Below, one piece after another: positions 43,359 to 51,651 of a stretch of DNA of 64,000 nucleotides. The notes beneath the pieces are model-generated. The model was not told where the DNA came from. It saw only the letters and a list, made by a program, of their open reading frames with translations, and did not search any database. The DNA lies in assembly GCA_019119595.1 (NCBI GenBank), contig DWWS01000021.1:62001-126000 (forward strand), written 5' to 3'. A program made the translations under genes and the position numbers. Each line of letters starts with the position of its first letter. The stretch's first letter is position 1. The DNA is from Candidatus Eisenbergiella merdavium. Lineage in GTDB: Bacteria; Bacillota; Clostridia; Lachnospirales; Lachnospiraceae.

Positions 43359-43782
43359 CTTTATTTTTTAACTCCCTTCTCAGTTTACGAAGTACATAGT
43401 AATATAACATTTCTGCTTGTTTTGTTCTAAGATTTAAGATTTGTCCTATCTCGTCAAAAGATAATTCTCCCAACGCCTTAGCCAAAAACACTTTTCTTTC
43501 TTTTTCTTTTAGTCTTGTTAAAGCCTTAATCAATCTAGGACTTTCCAAAAAAGTAAGAATATGGAATGTATTATCCCAATCTTTTATCATGCCAACTTTC
43601 TCAACATAATATTGGGCAAATTGGTCGTCAAAGTTGCTCCATCCTTCTTCTCTTAGTTCAAAGCAAAGCTCATCCTTCTTTCTTCTATTTCTTTCTTGAT
43701 TTAAAAAACTGTTTTTTCTATTATCTAATGATTTCATTACATAGGCCGTAAATTTTATTTGTAATAAGGAATATTTCTCCAT
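43348..43782 (-). CDS. Tn916 Orf7-like sigma-70 region 4 protein
   Basis: This 144-aa protein starts after GGAGG. It has the family N-terminus (LLQIKFTAYVMKSLDNRKNS) and a region 4 HTH (LTRLKEKERKVFLAKALGEL, SFDEIGQILNLRTKQAEMLY). In Tn916 the equivalent Orf7 activates the regulatory operon. The pair with the Orf8-like gene is AT-rich compared with the rest of the element. Confidence 0.82.
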   Translation of the reverse strand: MEKYSLLQIKFTAYVMKSLDNRKNSFLNQERNRRKKDELCFELREEGWSNFDDQFAQYYVEKVGMIKDWDNTFHILTFLESPRLIKALTRLKEKERKVFLAKALGELSFDEIGQILNLRTKQAEMLYYYVLRKLRRELKNKDEV

Positions 43783-43864
43783 ATTCTCCTCCTAAAAGTT
43801 TTAATCATTAATACTAAAACTTTTTAGGAGGATCTCGTGCTTTACATCTTTTACGCCTAATTGC

Positions 43865-43903
43865 ACAAAAACACCGCATTGGAAGAAATAATCCAATCCG
43901 GTG
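43865..43903 (-). terminator. Terminator of the agr operon
   Basis: On the minus strand CACCGGATTGG pairs with CCAATGCGGTG, followed by TTTTTG. It ends the minus-strand agr transcript just after agrB. Confidence 0.82.
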
Positions 43904-43934
43904 CTATAAAATGGTTGTAAATAATATTAAGAAA

Positions 43935-44513
43935 CTAAACCATAATATTTTTATATTTATTTTTAATTTTCCCCAAAATCATTGTGGCAGTTATAACCAG
44001 AAAAGTCATAGCACATGTAAGTAGCATTAAACTTTTCTGAAGGAAAAAAAGTAAAAATACCAAAAAATAATTTCCGATAATGCATCTACAAAACTTTTTT
44101 TCAAAAACTTTTTTCTCTTTGTCATCAACTTTTCTGTTAATATTTTCTACTGGATAAGTTAAAGAAATACACATTAAAGCAAAAACCGATATAAGAATCG
44201 TAACTTCTGGGGAAATCAATATATTTGACATTAAAAGCACAAACAAATATGACAAAACCGATAATATCAAACAGGTAATATAATGATCTAAATGCAATCC
44301 ACCAGCAAAAGATCGCAAGGGTATAAATATGAAAAAAAATAAAATTGATATTATCTCCTTATTCAGGGAAATTGCGAATCCTAGACATAAGGCTAAAAAT
44401 ATTCCTTTTTCAAGCATAACAGTAAATCCATATTTATATATTTGATAGTCCTCTTCCGCTATTTCTCCTGATTCTAAAAGGAAATTTGTCAATGTCTCCG
44501 CTATTTTCTCCAT
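43935..44513 (-). CDS. agrB: AgrB-like peptide-processing membrane protease
   Basis: This 192-aa protein has about five membrane helices. The AgrB catalytic pair is visible in RSFAGGLHLDHYITC (His, then Cys eight residues on in the family's standard motif). It removes the C-terminal tail of AgrD and forms the thiolactone ring. It lies three bases after agrD. The operon is distinctly AT-rich, suggesting acquisition separate from neighbouring element DNA. Confidence 0.92.
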   Translation of the reverse strand: MEKIAETLTNFLLESGEIAEEDYQIYKYGFTVMLEKGIFLALCLGFAISLNKEIISILFFFIFIPLRSFAGGLHLDHYITCLILSVLSYLFVLLMSNILISPEVTILISVFALMCISLTYPVENINRKVDDKEKKVFEKKFCRCIIGNYFLVFLLFFLQKSLMLLTCAMTFLVITATMILGKIKNKYKNIMV

Positions 44514-44515
44514 AA

Positions 44516-44659
44516 TTAAAAATTTCTAAATCTACTCACTTGTTTTGGTTGCTTAGGTTGGTGAAATCCCATTACACATCTGGTACTAGCTGAAATCTTT
44601 AATGTTTGTTGTACCATTCTTTTTAATACCTTAGAGGCTAAATTCTTGTTGTTCTTCAC
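44516..44659 (-). CDS. agrD: AgrD-like cyclic lactone autoinducer precursor
   Basis: This 47-aa peptide starts with GTG, supported by GGAGG five bases upstream. It has an amphipathic leader (NNKNLASKVLKRMVQQTLKI), then SASTRCVMGFHQPKQPKQVS and RFRNF. Cys residues followed by HQPKQP is the Clostridial AgrD pattern: ring formation from Cys to the residue four or five further, with the QPKxP tail removed. The likely signal is a ring including CVMGF with a short N-terminal tail. The exact tail is unknown. Confidence 0.85.
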   Translation of the reverse strand: MKNNKNLASKVLKRMVQQTLKISASTRCVMGFHQPKQPKQVSRFRNF

Positions 44660-44745
44660 AATACCTCCTCCTATCTCTACGTTTCTATAAGAAAATGTTA
44701 TGATATTTTTTCTCATTTGCACTATATATGACAAAAATACGGCAT

Positions 44746-46041
44746 TTACTGACAAAGTTCCTCTAAATCCAAAAGAATCGTAATGCCAAAAATATTATTT
44801 TGAGTTTCTATCAGAACATCCCCTGAATATTTGTCAGCCACTTTTTTGATTGCTCCCAAACCAAAACCATGCCCTTTTGAATTATGTTTTGTAGATAAAA
44901 AATCTCCGCTTTTAGATTTTTTAAGTTCATTTTCGTATGGATTCTTAATAATAATTATTAATGTTCCTTTTTTCACTCCCATTAATATTGTTATTTTTTT
45001 CTCCAGATTCACACACATCTCTGTAGCTTCTATAGCATTGTCAATCGCATTTCCTAAAATAATTCCCATATCACATTCATCGACAGACATTTCTTCTGGA
45101 ATAGTAATTTTTAAGGAGAAAGAAATACCTAAATTTTTTATTGTAGCATATTTAAAATTTATGATGGCATCTACAATTCTATTTCCACATTTTGATATCA
45201 AAACACCTTCTTCTTTAAATTTTAATATATTCTCTAATGTCTTTTTGGCATTTCTATTATCATTAGATTCTATATACTCTCTGACTATAATCAGTTCATT
45301 AGCTATATTATGTTGCTTCTCGTAAAAGTCATCAACTATTTTGTTTTGTTCGTTTATTCTATTTGACATTTGAATAAACTGTTGTTCAAATACAACTTTC
45401 TCATTTTCTGCATCAAAAAAACGAATCAATTTTAAGTATACCTCGAAAACCTGAATATTTATTAACAAAACGACGCTATATAAAAGAAGCGAAAAAATGA
45501 CATTTTCTTTTTGAGCCGAAAAGAAAAATTCATTTGCAAGAATAAACATACTTCCCAATGGAATAAATAGCAAAAAAATATTGTATTTCAACGGGATGTT
45601 ATTTTTACTGTCTTTTTCAACTACCAGCGCTACAATTTGAATCAAAAATACCATTATAATTTTTGACATCACTTCCCCGAAATCATATTTCATCCTCGCA
45701 CTTATCTGAATATTCTCAAATATACCAATAACTATAACTTCAACTGCCGACCAAGCAACATAAAGAAATGTTATATAAATAAATTTTTTTAATCCTGCTT
45801 TTTCAAAACATAACATTGCTATCAAATATGTCACTACCAAGACAGTAACTGTTATCCAAATATTTCCATATTTATCTCTAAACTCTACTATAGCTTGAAA
45901 TATGACAAAATAAATCCATACCAAAGCAGAAAAGAAGGACCATTTTTTCTTCACAAATAAACAATTTAAATATTTATTTACAATCCAAATGGTCGCCAAC
46001 AGCAAAACTCCATTTAAAATGCCTTTTCCAACTTCATACAT
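44746..46041 (-). CDS. agrC: AgrC-like GHKL sensor histidine kinase
   Basis: This 431-aa protein has about six membrane helices in the first ~210 residues, then a kinase core: dimerisation/phosphoacceptor EKQHNIANELIIVREYIESN (His), N box AIDNAIEA and a GHGFGLGAIKK glycine box. It would bind the AgrD-derived peptide outside the cell and phosphorylate the response regulator encoded upstream, whose gene overlaps its start by eight bases. In staphylococcal AgrC the acceptor region reads HD; here it is HN. Confidence 0.9.
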   Translation of the reverse strand: MYEVGKGILNGVLLLATIWIVNKYLNCLFVKKKWSFFSALVWIYFVIFQAIVEFRDKYGNIWITVTVLVVTYLIAMLCFEKAGLKKFIYITFLYVAWSAVEVIVIGIFENIQISARMKYDFGEVMSKIIMVFLIQIVALVVEKDSKNNIPLKYNIFLLFIPLGSMFILANEFFFSAQKENVIFSLLLYSVVLLINIQVFEVYLKLIRFFDAENEKVVFEQQFIQMSNRINEQNKIVDDFYEKQHNIANELIIVREYIESNDNRNAKKTLENILKFKEEGVLISKCGNRIVDAIINFKYATIKNLGISFSLKITIPEEMSVDECDMGIILGNAIDNAIEATEMCVNLEKKITILMGVKKGTLIIIIKNPYENELKKSKSGDFLSTKHNSKGHGFGLGAIKKVADKYSGDVLIETQNNIFGITILLDLEELCQ

Positions 46042-46761
46042 CTATTTCACCTCCCAATAATTTTCCATATTTCATCCTAAATTTCTTTTGTTTCTCTTCA
46101 CTTATGGTTAATATAACGCCATTTTCCATTTGGACTACTGTTTTGCTCCTCGACTTAATCTGATAAAAATTAACTAAGAATGACTGATGTATCCTCAAAA
46201 ATGGGATCTTACCATTAGAAAGATTTTCTTCTACATCCGATAATTTTCCATTAAATGAAAAGACTTCACCATTCTTCATATAAAGTAATATCTTTCTTCC
46301 GCTGCTTTCAAAATACATTATATCAATACAAGGGACCTTAAATTCTGTTCCTCTGTATCGAAATATAAAATAATATCTTTTTTCCCCAATTTTCCTGCTC
46401 GCTTGCGAAAATACATCTCTAAATAATTCATCGCTAAATGGTTTCTTTACAAATTCAAATACATCTAGCCGAAAAAGCTCCAAAGCATATTTTTCATATC
46501 CCGAAACAAAAATAAATAAAACATTCTCATCTACTTTTCTTATATTCTTTGCTGCCGTAATTCCGTCTCCATTCTGCATATGAATATCTAAATAGAGCAA
46601 ATCATACTTAGTACCTTGCAGAATATCCTTTTCCAAAGTTTTCCGCTATAAAAAACTTCTACATTAACAGGAATATTTTCTTTCCTGCCTACATCAAGGA
46701 TTAAATTTTCCATCTGTGCTGCAATTTTCACTTCATCATCACAAATGCCAACATTAATCAT
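46034..46761 (-). pseudogene. agrA: AgrA-like LytTR response regulator, frameshifted
   Basis: The gene is in two frames. From ATG at 46761 the frame reads MINVGICDDEVKIAAQMENL and continues to FYSGK, then loses homology and stops at 46588. From about 46640 the other frame picks up EKDILQGTKYDLLYLDIHMQ, the rest of the receiver with the phosphoacceptor Asp. A full LytTR DNA-binding domain follows (ILLYMKNGEVFSFNGKLSD, then FLRIHQSFLVN). One missing base near 46630-46645 explains both. The intact product would be ~242 aa. It is either a real loss, which would break the quorum circuit, or a sequencing error in a short A run. Confidence 0.88.
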
Positions 46762-46806
46762 TCGTATTCTCCCTTATTTTTTTCTCAATCTGCAGCATGT
46801 CACATT

Positions 46807-47037
46807 TTATTCAGCAAATAATTCATTGTACTCGACATTAAAAATCTCTTTTAACAATTTCAAATCGCTGGCCTTTATATTACGTCTTCCGCTTTCAATA
46901 TTGGCCAGCGTACTTCTGGACATTATACTCCCTTTTAACTGTATACGTGTAATAACGTCCATCTGTGTCATTTCTTTCCGCATTCTGATTTCCCTGATAT
47001 TTTTACCTATCGGGATATCTTGCAGTATATATTGCAT
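46807..47037 (-). CDS. XRE-family regulator upstream of agr
   Basis: This 76-aa protein starts at 47037 after GAGGG; a longer start at 47064 lacks a ribosome site. The HTH is IREIRMRKEMTQMDVITRIQ, with SRSTLANIESGRRNIKASDL. It lies 45 bases before agrA on the same strand and probably controls the operon. Confidence 0.82.
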   Translation of the reverse strand: MQYILQDIPIGKNIREIRMRKEMTQMDVITRIQLKGSIMSRSTLANIESGRRNIKASDLKLLKEIFNVEYNELFAE

Positions 47038-47170
47038 TTTAATACCCTCTATTTTGTGACTCAATAGTAACTTTTTTCAGTATATCCATTATTCTTAGAA
47101 TTCTTGTCACTAATAGGTGGCATGACGTTTTTCTATCTGTATTTAGTATATTAAGTTGCTTATAATTAAA

Positions 47171-47207
47171 CAAAAAAAGACAGATATATCTCTATATCCA
47201 TCTTTTC
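47171..47207 (-). terminator. Terminator of the parMR operon
   Basis: On the minus strand GATATAGAGATATATC-type arms are followed by TGTCTTTTTTTG. It lies 40 bases past the partition genes. Confidence 0.65.
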
Positions 47208-47245
47208 TATGCCTATCCTTCTATAATATTAATTTGACCAGACTT

Positions 47246-47572
47246 TTACCGTTCTTTTCTGAAACAGCTTAGAGCCTCCAGAATATCCTCCTTGCTTCTT
47301 TCATCCATTGAGAATCCCTCGGAGGATGAATGCGTCATGTTTTTTTCTGTCTTGTTCTTTTGAATCATCTCCAAAACTATTTTACGGACATCTGCATCCG
47401 TTACCCCCAATCCTTTTTTCTCTGTTGGACCATCTTGATACGCTATAACCGCATTAACAATATACTGCGTTTTCCCCCTTCCCATCTCGTTTAATAATTC
47501 TGCCACTCTTACATGATTCGGATCCTTCCTGTTAAAACCAAGCGTCGTCACGTATGGATTCTTTTTTCCCAT
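47246..47572 (-). CDS. ParR-like partition partner
   Basis: This 108-aa protein starts at 47572, six bases after the ParM-like gene. It has a ribbon-helix-helix-like start (PYVTTLGFNRKDPNHVRVAE, LLNEMGRGKTQYIVNAVIAY) and an acidic, disordered C-terminus. This is the usual shape of a ParR centromere-binding adaptor, and its place after an actin-like ATPase gene supports the call. The centromere-like repeats are not obvious nearby. Confidence 0.75.
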   Translation of the reverse strand: MGKKNPYVTTLGFNRKDPNHVRVAELLNEMGRGKTQYIVNAVIAYQDGPTEKKGLGVTDADVRKIVLEMIQKNKTEKNMTHSSSEGFSMDERSKEDILEALSCFRKER

Positions 47573-47577
47573 ATCTG

Positions 47578-48507
47578 CTACCTGCCTCTCTTCTGGATCT
47601 GATAAAGGATGCCGTATCCTTTTGCATTGGCACAGATATCCTCCACAAATACACTGTGTCCGATCCTGGTGGAATTCTCCAGATATTTTCTCAATAACAT
47701 AGCTCCGCCTCCAACCCAGACCACACATCCGGTCTTCAGATCCAGTCCCCTTTCCCTCAAAGTCCCCAAAATATCTTCTACATACACTCTCGTCATACTT
47801 TCCACAAGGTCTGTTACATCTGCAGGATAATCTCCTCTTTTTCCCTGGAGGATTCTGTCAATATCCTGCTCCTCCAGCAAAATATCCTTTTCCGAATTGA
47901 TTCTGGAGATTACTTCATTGTAAAGCCGTATCACTCCCTTCTCCAGAGAATCACAAACTGACAGATCAGGCCTGCCGCCTCTCATCATCAGATAATCCAA
48001 AGTAAAGCCCCCAATATCGATCGTCAGTACCCGGTCATATTCCACAATCTCGGAATAAACGGTCATGGCCGCCGCATAATCCTGTGGGTAAGCTGCCACA
48101 TCGCATATTTCGATTTCACAGGCCCTCCCCCGGTAAAAAATCTGCTGTCTGCCTCTGTTTTTAAAATAGTTTTCAAATTTCTCATATAAAGCGCCATAGT
48201 GTTTGGGCGGGAGGCCTACAGCCAGTTCCACCTGCAGACACCCATTGTCAAAAGGCAGAGCCTGCCGCTGTACCTCCATGGCAATCCCAAACAGCGTCAG
48301 CGCAAAAAATCTTTCATCCGCAGTTTTATCTCTCATATAGGGAATCCTCTGCTCACTCAGAGAGTAAAATTTGTCCTGATACAAAAGATAGTCTCCCAGC
48401 GCGGGTCTGCAGTCACTTTCCACAAGCCCGGATGTAAAAATAAAATTTTCCGTCTTCATGTTCCTGTTCCCATGATCCATTGCAACCATAAATTTCTGAT
48501 ACATCAT
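47578..48507 (-). CDS. ParM-like actin-family partition ATPase
   Basis: This 309-aa protein has the actin-fold phosphate loops VAMDHGNRNMKTENFIF, VLTIDIGGFTLDYLMM and the adenosine loop VVWVGGGAMLLRKYL. This is the plasmid-segregation ParM/Alp family. With the ParR-like partner it would form filaments that move copies of the circular element. An actin-type partition system on an ICE suggests that the excised form replicates. Confidence 0.9.
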   Translation of the reverse strand: MMYQKFMVAMDHGNRNMKTENFIFTSGLVESDCRPALGDYLLYQDKFYSLSEQRIPYMRDKTADERFFALTLFGIAMEVQRQALPFDNGCLQVELAVGLPPKHYGALYEKFENYFKNRGRQQIFYRGRACEIEICDVAAYPQDYAAAMTVYSEIVEYDRVLTIDIGGFTLDYLMMRGGRPDLSVCDSLEKGVIRLYNEVISRINSEKDILLEEQDIDRILQGKRGDYPADVTDLVESMTRVYVEDILGTLRERGLDLKTGCVVWVGGGAMLLRKYLENSTRIGHSVFVEDICANAKGYGILYQIQKRGR

Positions 48508-48585
48508 TTTTCAGCTCCTTTTCCTTTGCTTTATGTTTTGTATACGTCTATATACGCACAGATTATGTAAAAGCCAACAAAAACA

Positions 48586-48638
48586 CAAAAAAATAGAGGA
48601 ATCATCCTTTTCAGGAAAGATCCCTCTGTTTTTGTTTT
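48586..48638. terminator. Bidirectional terminator
   Basis: AGAGG/CCTCT-type stem with A-rich left and T-rich right flanks (GTTTTTGTTTT). It separates the toxin-antitoxin pair from the parMR operon. Confidence 0.65.
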
Positions 48639-48645
48639 AGTTGTA

Positions 48646-49050
48646 CTAAAATAGTTCCAGATATTCTTCTGGTGTTAAAACCGTAACTTCCGTATCCTCA
48701 TAGTCTTTCTTATTAGATGTCAAAATATATTGTACCTTGTTATTTTTGGCAACAGTATATTGAACACAGTCTTCAAAATCTTTCCATCTTCTCCCAAAAG
48801 CCTCTTCTATGTCTTCCTTTGTTACAGCAAGAACACCAACCAGTTTAAACACTTTAGACATCACATGGTAAGTCCGCTCTTTATCATGAGTTTCTTTTCT
48901 GATAATATAGAACAAATCGGTAACCGTAGATGCACTGAAATACGCCCTTTCCCCAATTTCTGAAGCTTTTTCAAAAAAAGCCGCCGCTAATTCATGGTTT
49001 TTTCGCGAAAATACCAGATCCAATATAATATTTGTATCAATTAAAACCAT
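48646..49050 (-). CDS. PIN-domain toxin (VapC-like)
   Basis: This 134-aa protein has the PIN acidic sites: VLIDTNIILDLVF at the N-terminus and WKDFEDCVQYTVAKNN with ILTSNKKDY later. It is a predicted RNase toxin. It overlaps the antitoxin gene by 14 bases, the normal antitoxin-first order on the minus strand. It helps retain the element. Confidence 0.88.
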   Translation of the reverse strand: MVLIDTNIILDLVFSRKNHELAAAFFEKASEIGERAYFSASTVTDLFYIIRKETHDKERTYHVMSKVFKLVGVLAVTKEDIEEAFGRRWKDFEDCVQYTVAKNNKVQYILTSNKKDYEDTEVTVLTPEEYLELF

Positions 49051-49273
49051 ATCTTTCCTGTATCCTTTCGGCCCGATATTCTTCCACCGTCTTCCCTGAA
49101 TCAGGAAGGCATCCTGTCAATTCCTTCAGGATATCACCAACCGGCTCCTCTTTTCTGCTTTGACTGACAGTATTCTGCTGAGATATCAGAAACTGAACGT
49201 AACTATAGATCACTTCAACTTTATCTTCTGTCAATTCGTTTAATAAGGTGATGGTTTTTTCCAGTGTTGACAT
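49037..49273 (-). CDS. Antitoxin for the PIN-domain toxin
   Basis: This 78-aa protein begins MSTLEKTITLLNELTEDKVE and ends KTVEEYRAERIQERYGFN. That is a DUF2281-like or related antitoxin: a helical N-terminal dimerisation part and a C-terminal toxin-binding tail. It lies just upstream of the toxin gene, with overlapping frames. Confidence 0.82.
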   Translation of the reverse strand: MSTLEKTITLLNELTEDKVEVIYSYVQFLISQQNTVSQSRKEEPVGDILKELTGCLPDSGKTVEEYRAERIQERYGFN

Positions 49274-49341
49274 AATCTTCTCCTTCCTTCACGAATCTTT
49301 TTCCAAAATGATATGTGGGTATGCTTATTATAACATTTTCT

Positions 49342-50559
49342 TCAGGAATCACAACCCGCTTTCTTCAGGCTGACCAGATAATCATCAATCCCCTTTACCC
49401 GTTCAGCCCATTCTCCATTTTCATCTGTGTCCCATACAAGCATCCGTTCCGGAAGCTCCAGCCTTTGGCACAGCTCGGCCAGCTTTCGGCAGCCGCGCTG
49501 AATATTATCACGCTTGATCTGCTTCTTTTCGCAGGATTTCTTACCGTAGCCCTGATTTTTCCTGTATTGCTCACAGAAGATACATTTTTCATTATAATCC
49601 CCTCTGCAGACAGGAGGCAGGAATTTATCCATATCATAAGCGTCATATATCTGACGGCTTCCCAGCTTTTTCATTTCCTGCAGGAAAGGTTCCAGATTTA
49701 CATACTGGTTCACACCGGGCACACAGACGAATGTTTTTCCGGAAACAGCATGGGCGATGTCCCCCTTTAATGCCCCCTCCGTAACATAAACCACCCCGTC
49801 CCCGGCCTTCCCGGCCAGATGCACGGGACTTCCCGACGAAGCCCCTTTGGGAAAGTTCACGCTGGAAAGCCAGACATATTTTCTTCCTTCATAAGGACGG
49901 TCAAGACGGATCTGCATCCCCGTAATCAGGCCCTGGGTATTCCGGATCGGTATCAGGATTCCGGAAGCCTTCTGTCCGAAGTGGACGGTCCATCTTCCTT
50001 CTGAATCCTCATGAAATCCGGGAACACCTTCTACTGTATGTCCGCTCTCCAAGATTTTTTCCGTGATCTTCCGGAAACCAAATACTGGTGTACTCCGGTA
50101 TCCATTCTGCTCGATCTGCGTCTCAGTCAGGCCCCGACCAAGAAGTTTCCTTTTATGGGTATCTGACAGTGGCAGCATCGACAGGAGAGCGGTATATGCC
50201 TGATCCTTTATCCGGTCAGAGACAGTTCTCTCCTGCTCCCTTTCCTGCTTTCTGTTTTCTACCTCAATACAGGGCTGTTTGGTCTTCCATGTATCTCCCA
50301 GCTTATCTGTGATCTCCCTGTAAGCGGTCTGGCCATCCACTCCAAACATTTTTCCGTAAAGAGCAAGCATCCCTCCTTTTTCTCCACAGCGGTTGCACCC
50401 GAATACATCCTTTCTCAGATTCAGGTTCATTTTCTTTTTCCCGCCGCAGAAAGGACAGTTGATATCTATGCTGACTCTGTTTGGATATCGGTCAATCTCT
50501 CCCGACAGGCCGCACAGCTCTGCCACATCCCTGATACCAAATGAGAAATCATGATACAT
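49342..50559 (-). CDS. DnaG-like primase with CHC2 zinc finger
   Basis: This 405-aa protein starts at 50559 after GGAGAGG. The N-terminal CHC2-type zinc ribbon is CPFCGGKKKMNLN with FGCNRCGEKGG. The toprim region is GDGVVYVTEGALKGDIAHAV with a later QIYDAYDMDK. It lacks the DnaB-interacting C-terminal domain of chromosomal DnaG and adds a second Cys-rich patch (CRGDYNEKCIFCEQYRK). It would prime element DNA after transfer or during autonomous replication. Confidence 0.87.
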   Translation of the reverse strand: MYHDFSFGIRDVAELCGLSGEIDRYPNRVSIDINCPFCGGKKKMNLNLRKDVFGCNRCGEKGGMLALYGKMFGVDGQTAYREITDKLGDTWKTKQPCIEVENRKQEREQERTVSDRIKDQAYTALLSMLPLSDTHKRKLLGRGLTETQIEQNGYRSTPVFGFRKITEKILESGHTVEGVPGFHEDSEGRWTVHFGQKASGILIPIRNTQGLITGMQIRLDRPYEGRKYVWLSSVNFPKGASSGSPVHLAGKAGDGVVYVTEGALKGDIAHAVSGKTFVCVPGVNQYVNLEPFLQEMKKLGSRQIYDAYDMDKFLPPVCRGDYNEKCIFCEQYRKNQGYGKKSCEKKQIKRDNIQRGCRKLAELCQRLELPERMLVWDTDENGEWAERVKGIDDYLVSLKKAGCDS

Positions 50560-50635
50560 GGCTTCCTCTCCTTTCTGCGGCCAGTCATTCACTGACCGCA
50601 TTCTGATTTAACATGACAGGTTTACCTGTGCCGGT

Positions 50636-51520
50636 TTATCCCACATTTTTCAAAGCCTTATCCAGCAGGAACATAGAAGCAGCACGGAGCAGATTGTCAG
50701 GGCCGCCATATTGTGTTGCATACCACTCCAAAGCCTTCGGATTTTCCTGTGCCATCTGCCCCAATGTTTTTCCCTGCCCAAATCTGATCCCAATCACAAC
50801 ATTTTCTGCTGCTTTCTGATCAAGCCGGGCATAAATCTCTTCCACTGGCATATCTTTTCTGAGCTCTTTCTGGACGTTCTTCTGTTCTGAGGCTCTCATC
50901 TTTATCTGCCCCACACTCCCGCTGCGATCTGCATCTCTCTCATCCGGTATCGGGATATAGGAACTGATATCATATTGTCCGGGGAGATTATCATCCTCTG
51001 CCTCCTGATCTGGATCCGGTTCATCCGCTGTTTCCATTCCCTCTTTCATACCTGACAAAAATTGTGCTGCATCTACAGGAGTATCTACCACTTCCGGATC
51101 TGTTTCTCCTTCCAGATCAGCAAACTGCAGCCCAAACCCGGCATCAGAAAGTGCCCTGCCTACTGCGGCCGTTTCCGCCAGCTCCACATATTTCATTCCA
51201 AACTGCTCGTTGGAATAGTATTTCTGAGCCAAAGCACTGGAAATATAGCTCTCTTCCGGATCGTTTCTGTTCAAATAGACTCTGGCTTCTATGACAGCTA
51301 CCTGATCGGTCAGCTTGAGCAGCCTTTTTACGATCTTTCCTTCCGGATATTTCAGCCGGAACCAGAGTTTTCGGTAGGCTACCTCTAGGTAATATCTGGT
51401 CTTCCCATCTTCCGACGACAGGATTCGCATATACCGCTTTGGATCAAAGCCCTCTATCCCGTTCAGATCCTTAACAGCATTGACTGTATCATAAATTCCT
51501 GTAACAATACTTTCACTCAT
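50636..51520 (-). CDS. Putative single-strand annealing/recombination protein
   Basis: This 294-aa protein has a central KYVELAETAAVGRALSDAGF segment, recalling the ETAAIGRAL...AGFG motif of phage recombination proteins linked to Rad52/ERF-type annealing. It follows a beta-rich region (GKTRYYLEVAYRKLWFRLKY). An acidic linker and a helical C-terminus (GQGKTLGQMAQENPKALEWY) like that of exonuclease-associated domains follow. It is encoded in an operon with RecD2 and a YqaJ exonuclease, matching a phage-like recombination set. The role is inferred, not certain. Confidence 0.6.
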   Translation of the reverse strand: MSESIVTGIYDTVNAVKDLNGIEGFDPKRYMRILSSEDGKTRYYLEVAYRKLWFRLKYPEGKIVKRLLKLTDQVAVIEARVYLNRNDPEESYISSALAQKYYSNEQFGMKYVELAETAAVGRALSDAGFGLQFADLEGETDPEVVDTPVDAAQFLSGMKEGMETADEPDPDQEAEDDNLPGQYDISSYIPIPDERDADRSGSVGQIKMRASEQKNVQKELRKDMPVEEIYARLDQKAAENVVIGIRFGQGKTLGQMAQENPKALEWYATQYGGPDNLLRAASMFLLDKALKNVG

Positions 51521-51651
51521 ATTTTCTCTCTTTCCGAAACACCTTGTACCAAAAATGCATTGTTTTTTCGCATTCAGTATGGTGTTCTGTTTTCATTGAA
51601 AAGAGGGTATCATAAATAAATACCCTCCAGCCTCATGATTTCTTGAAAAAA

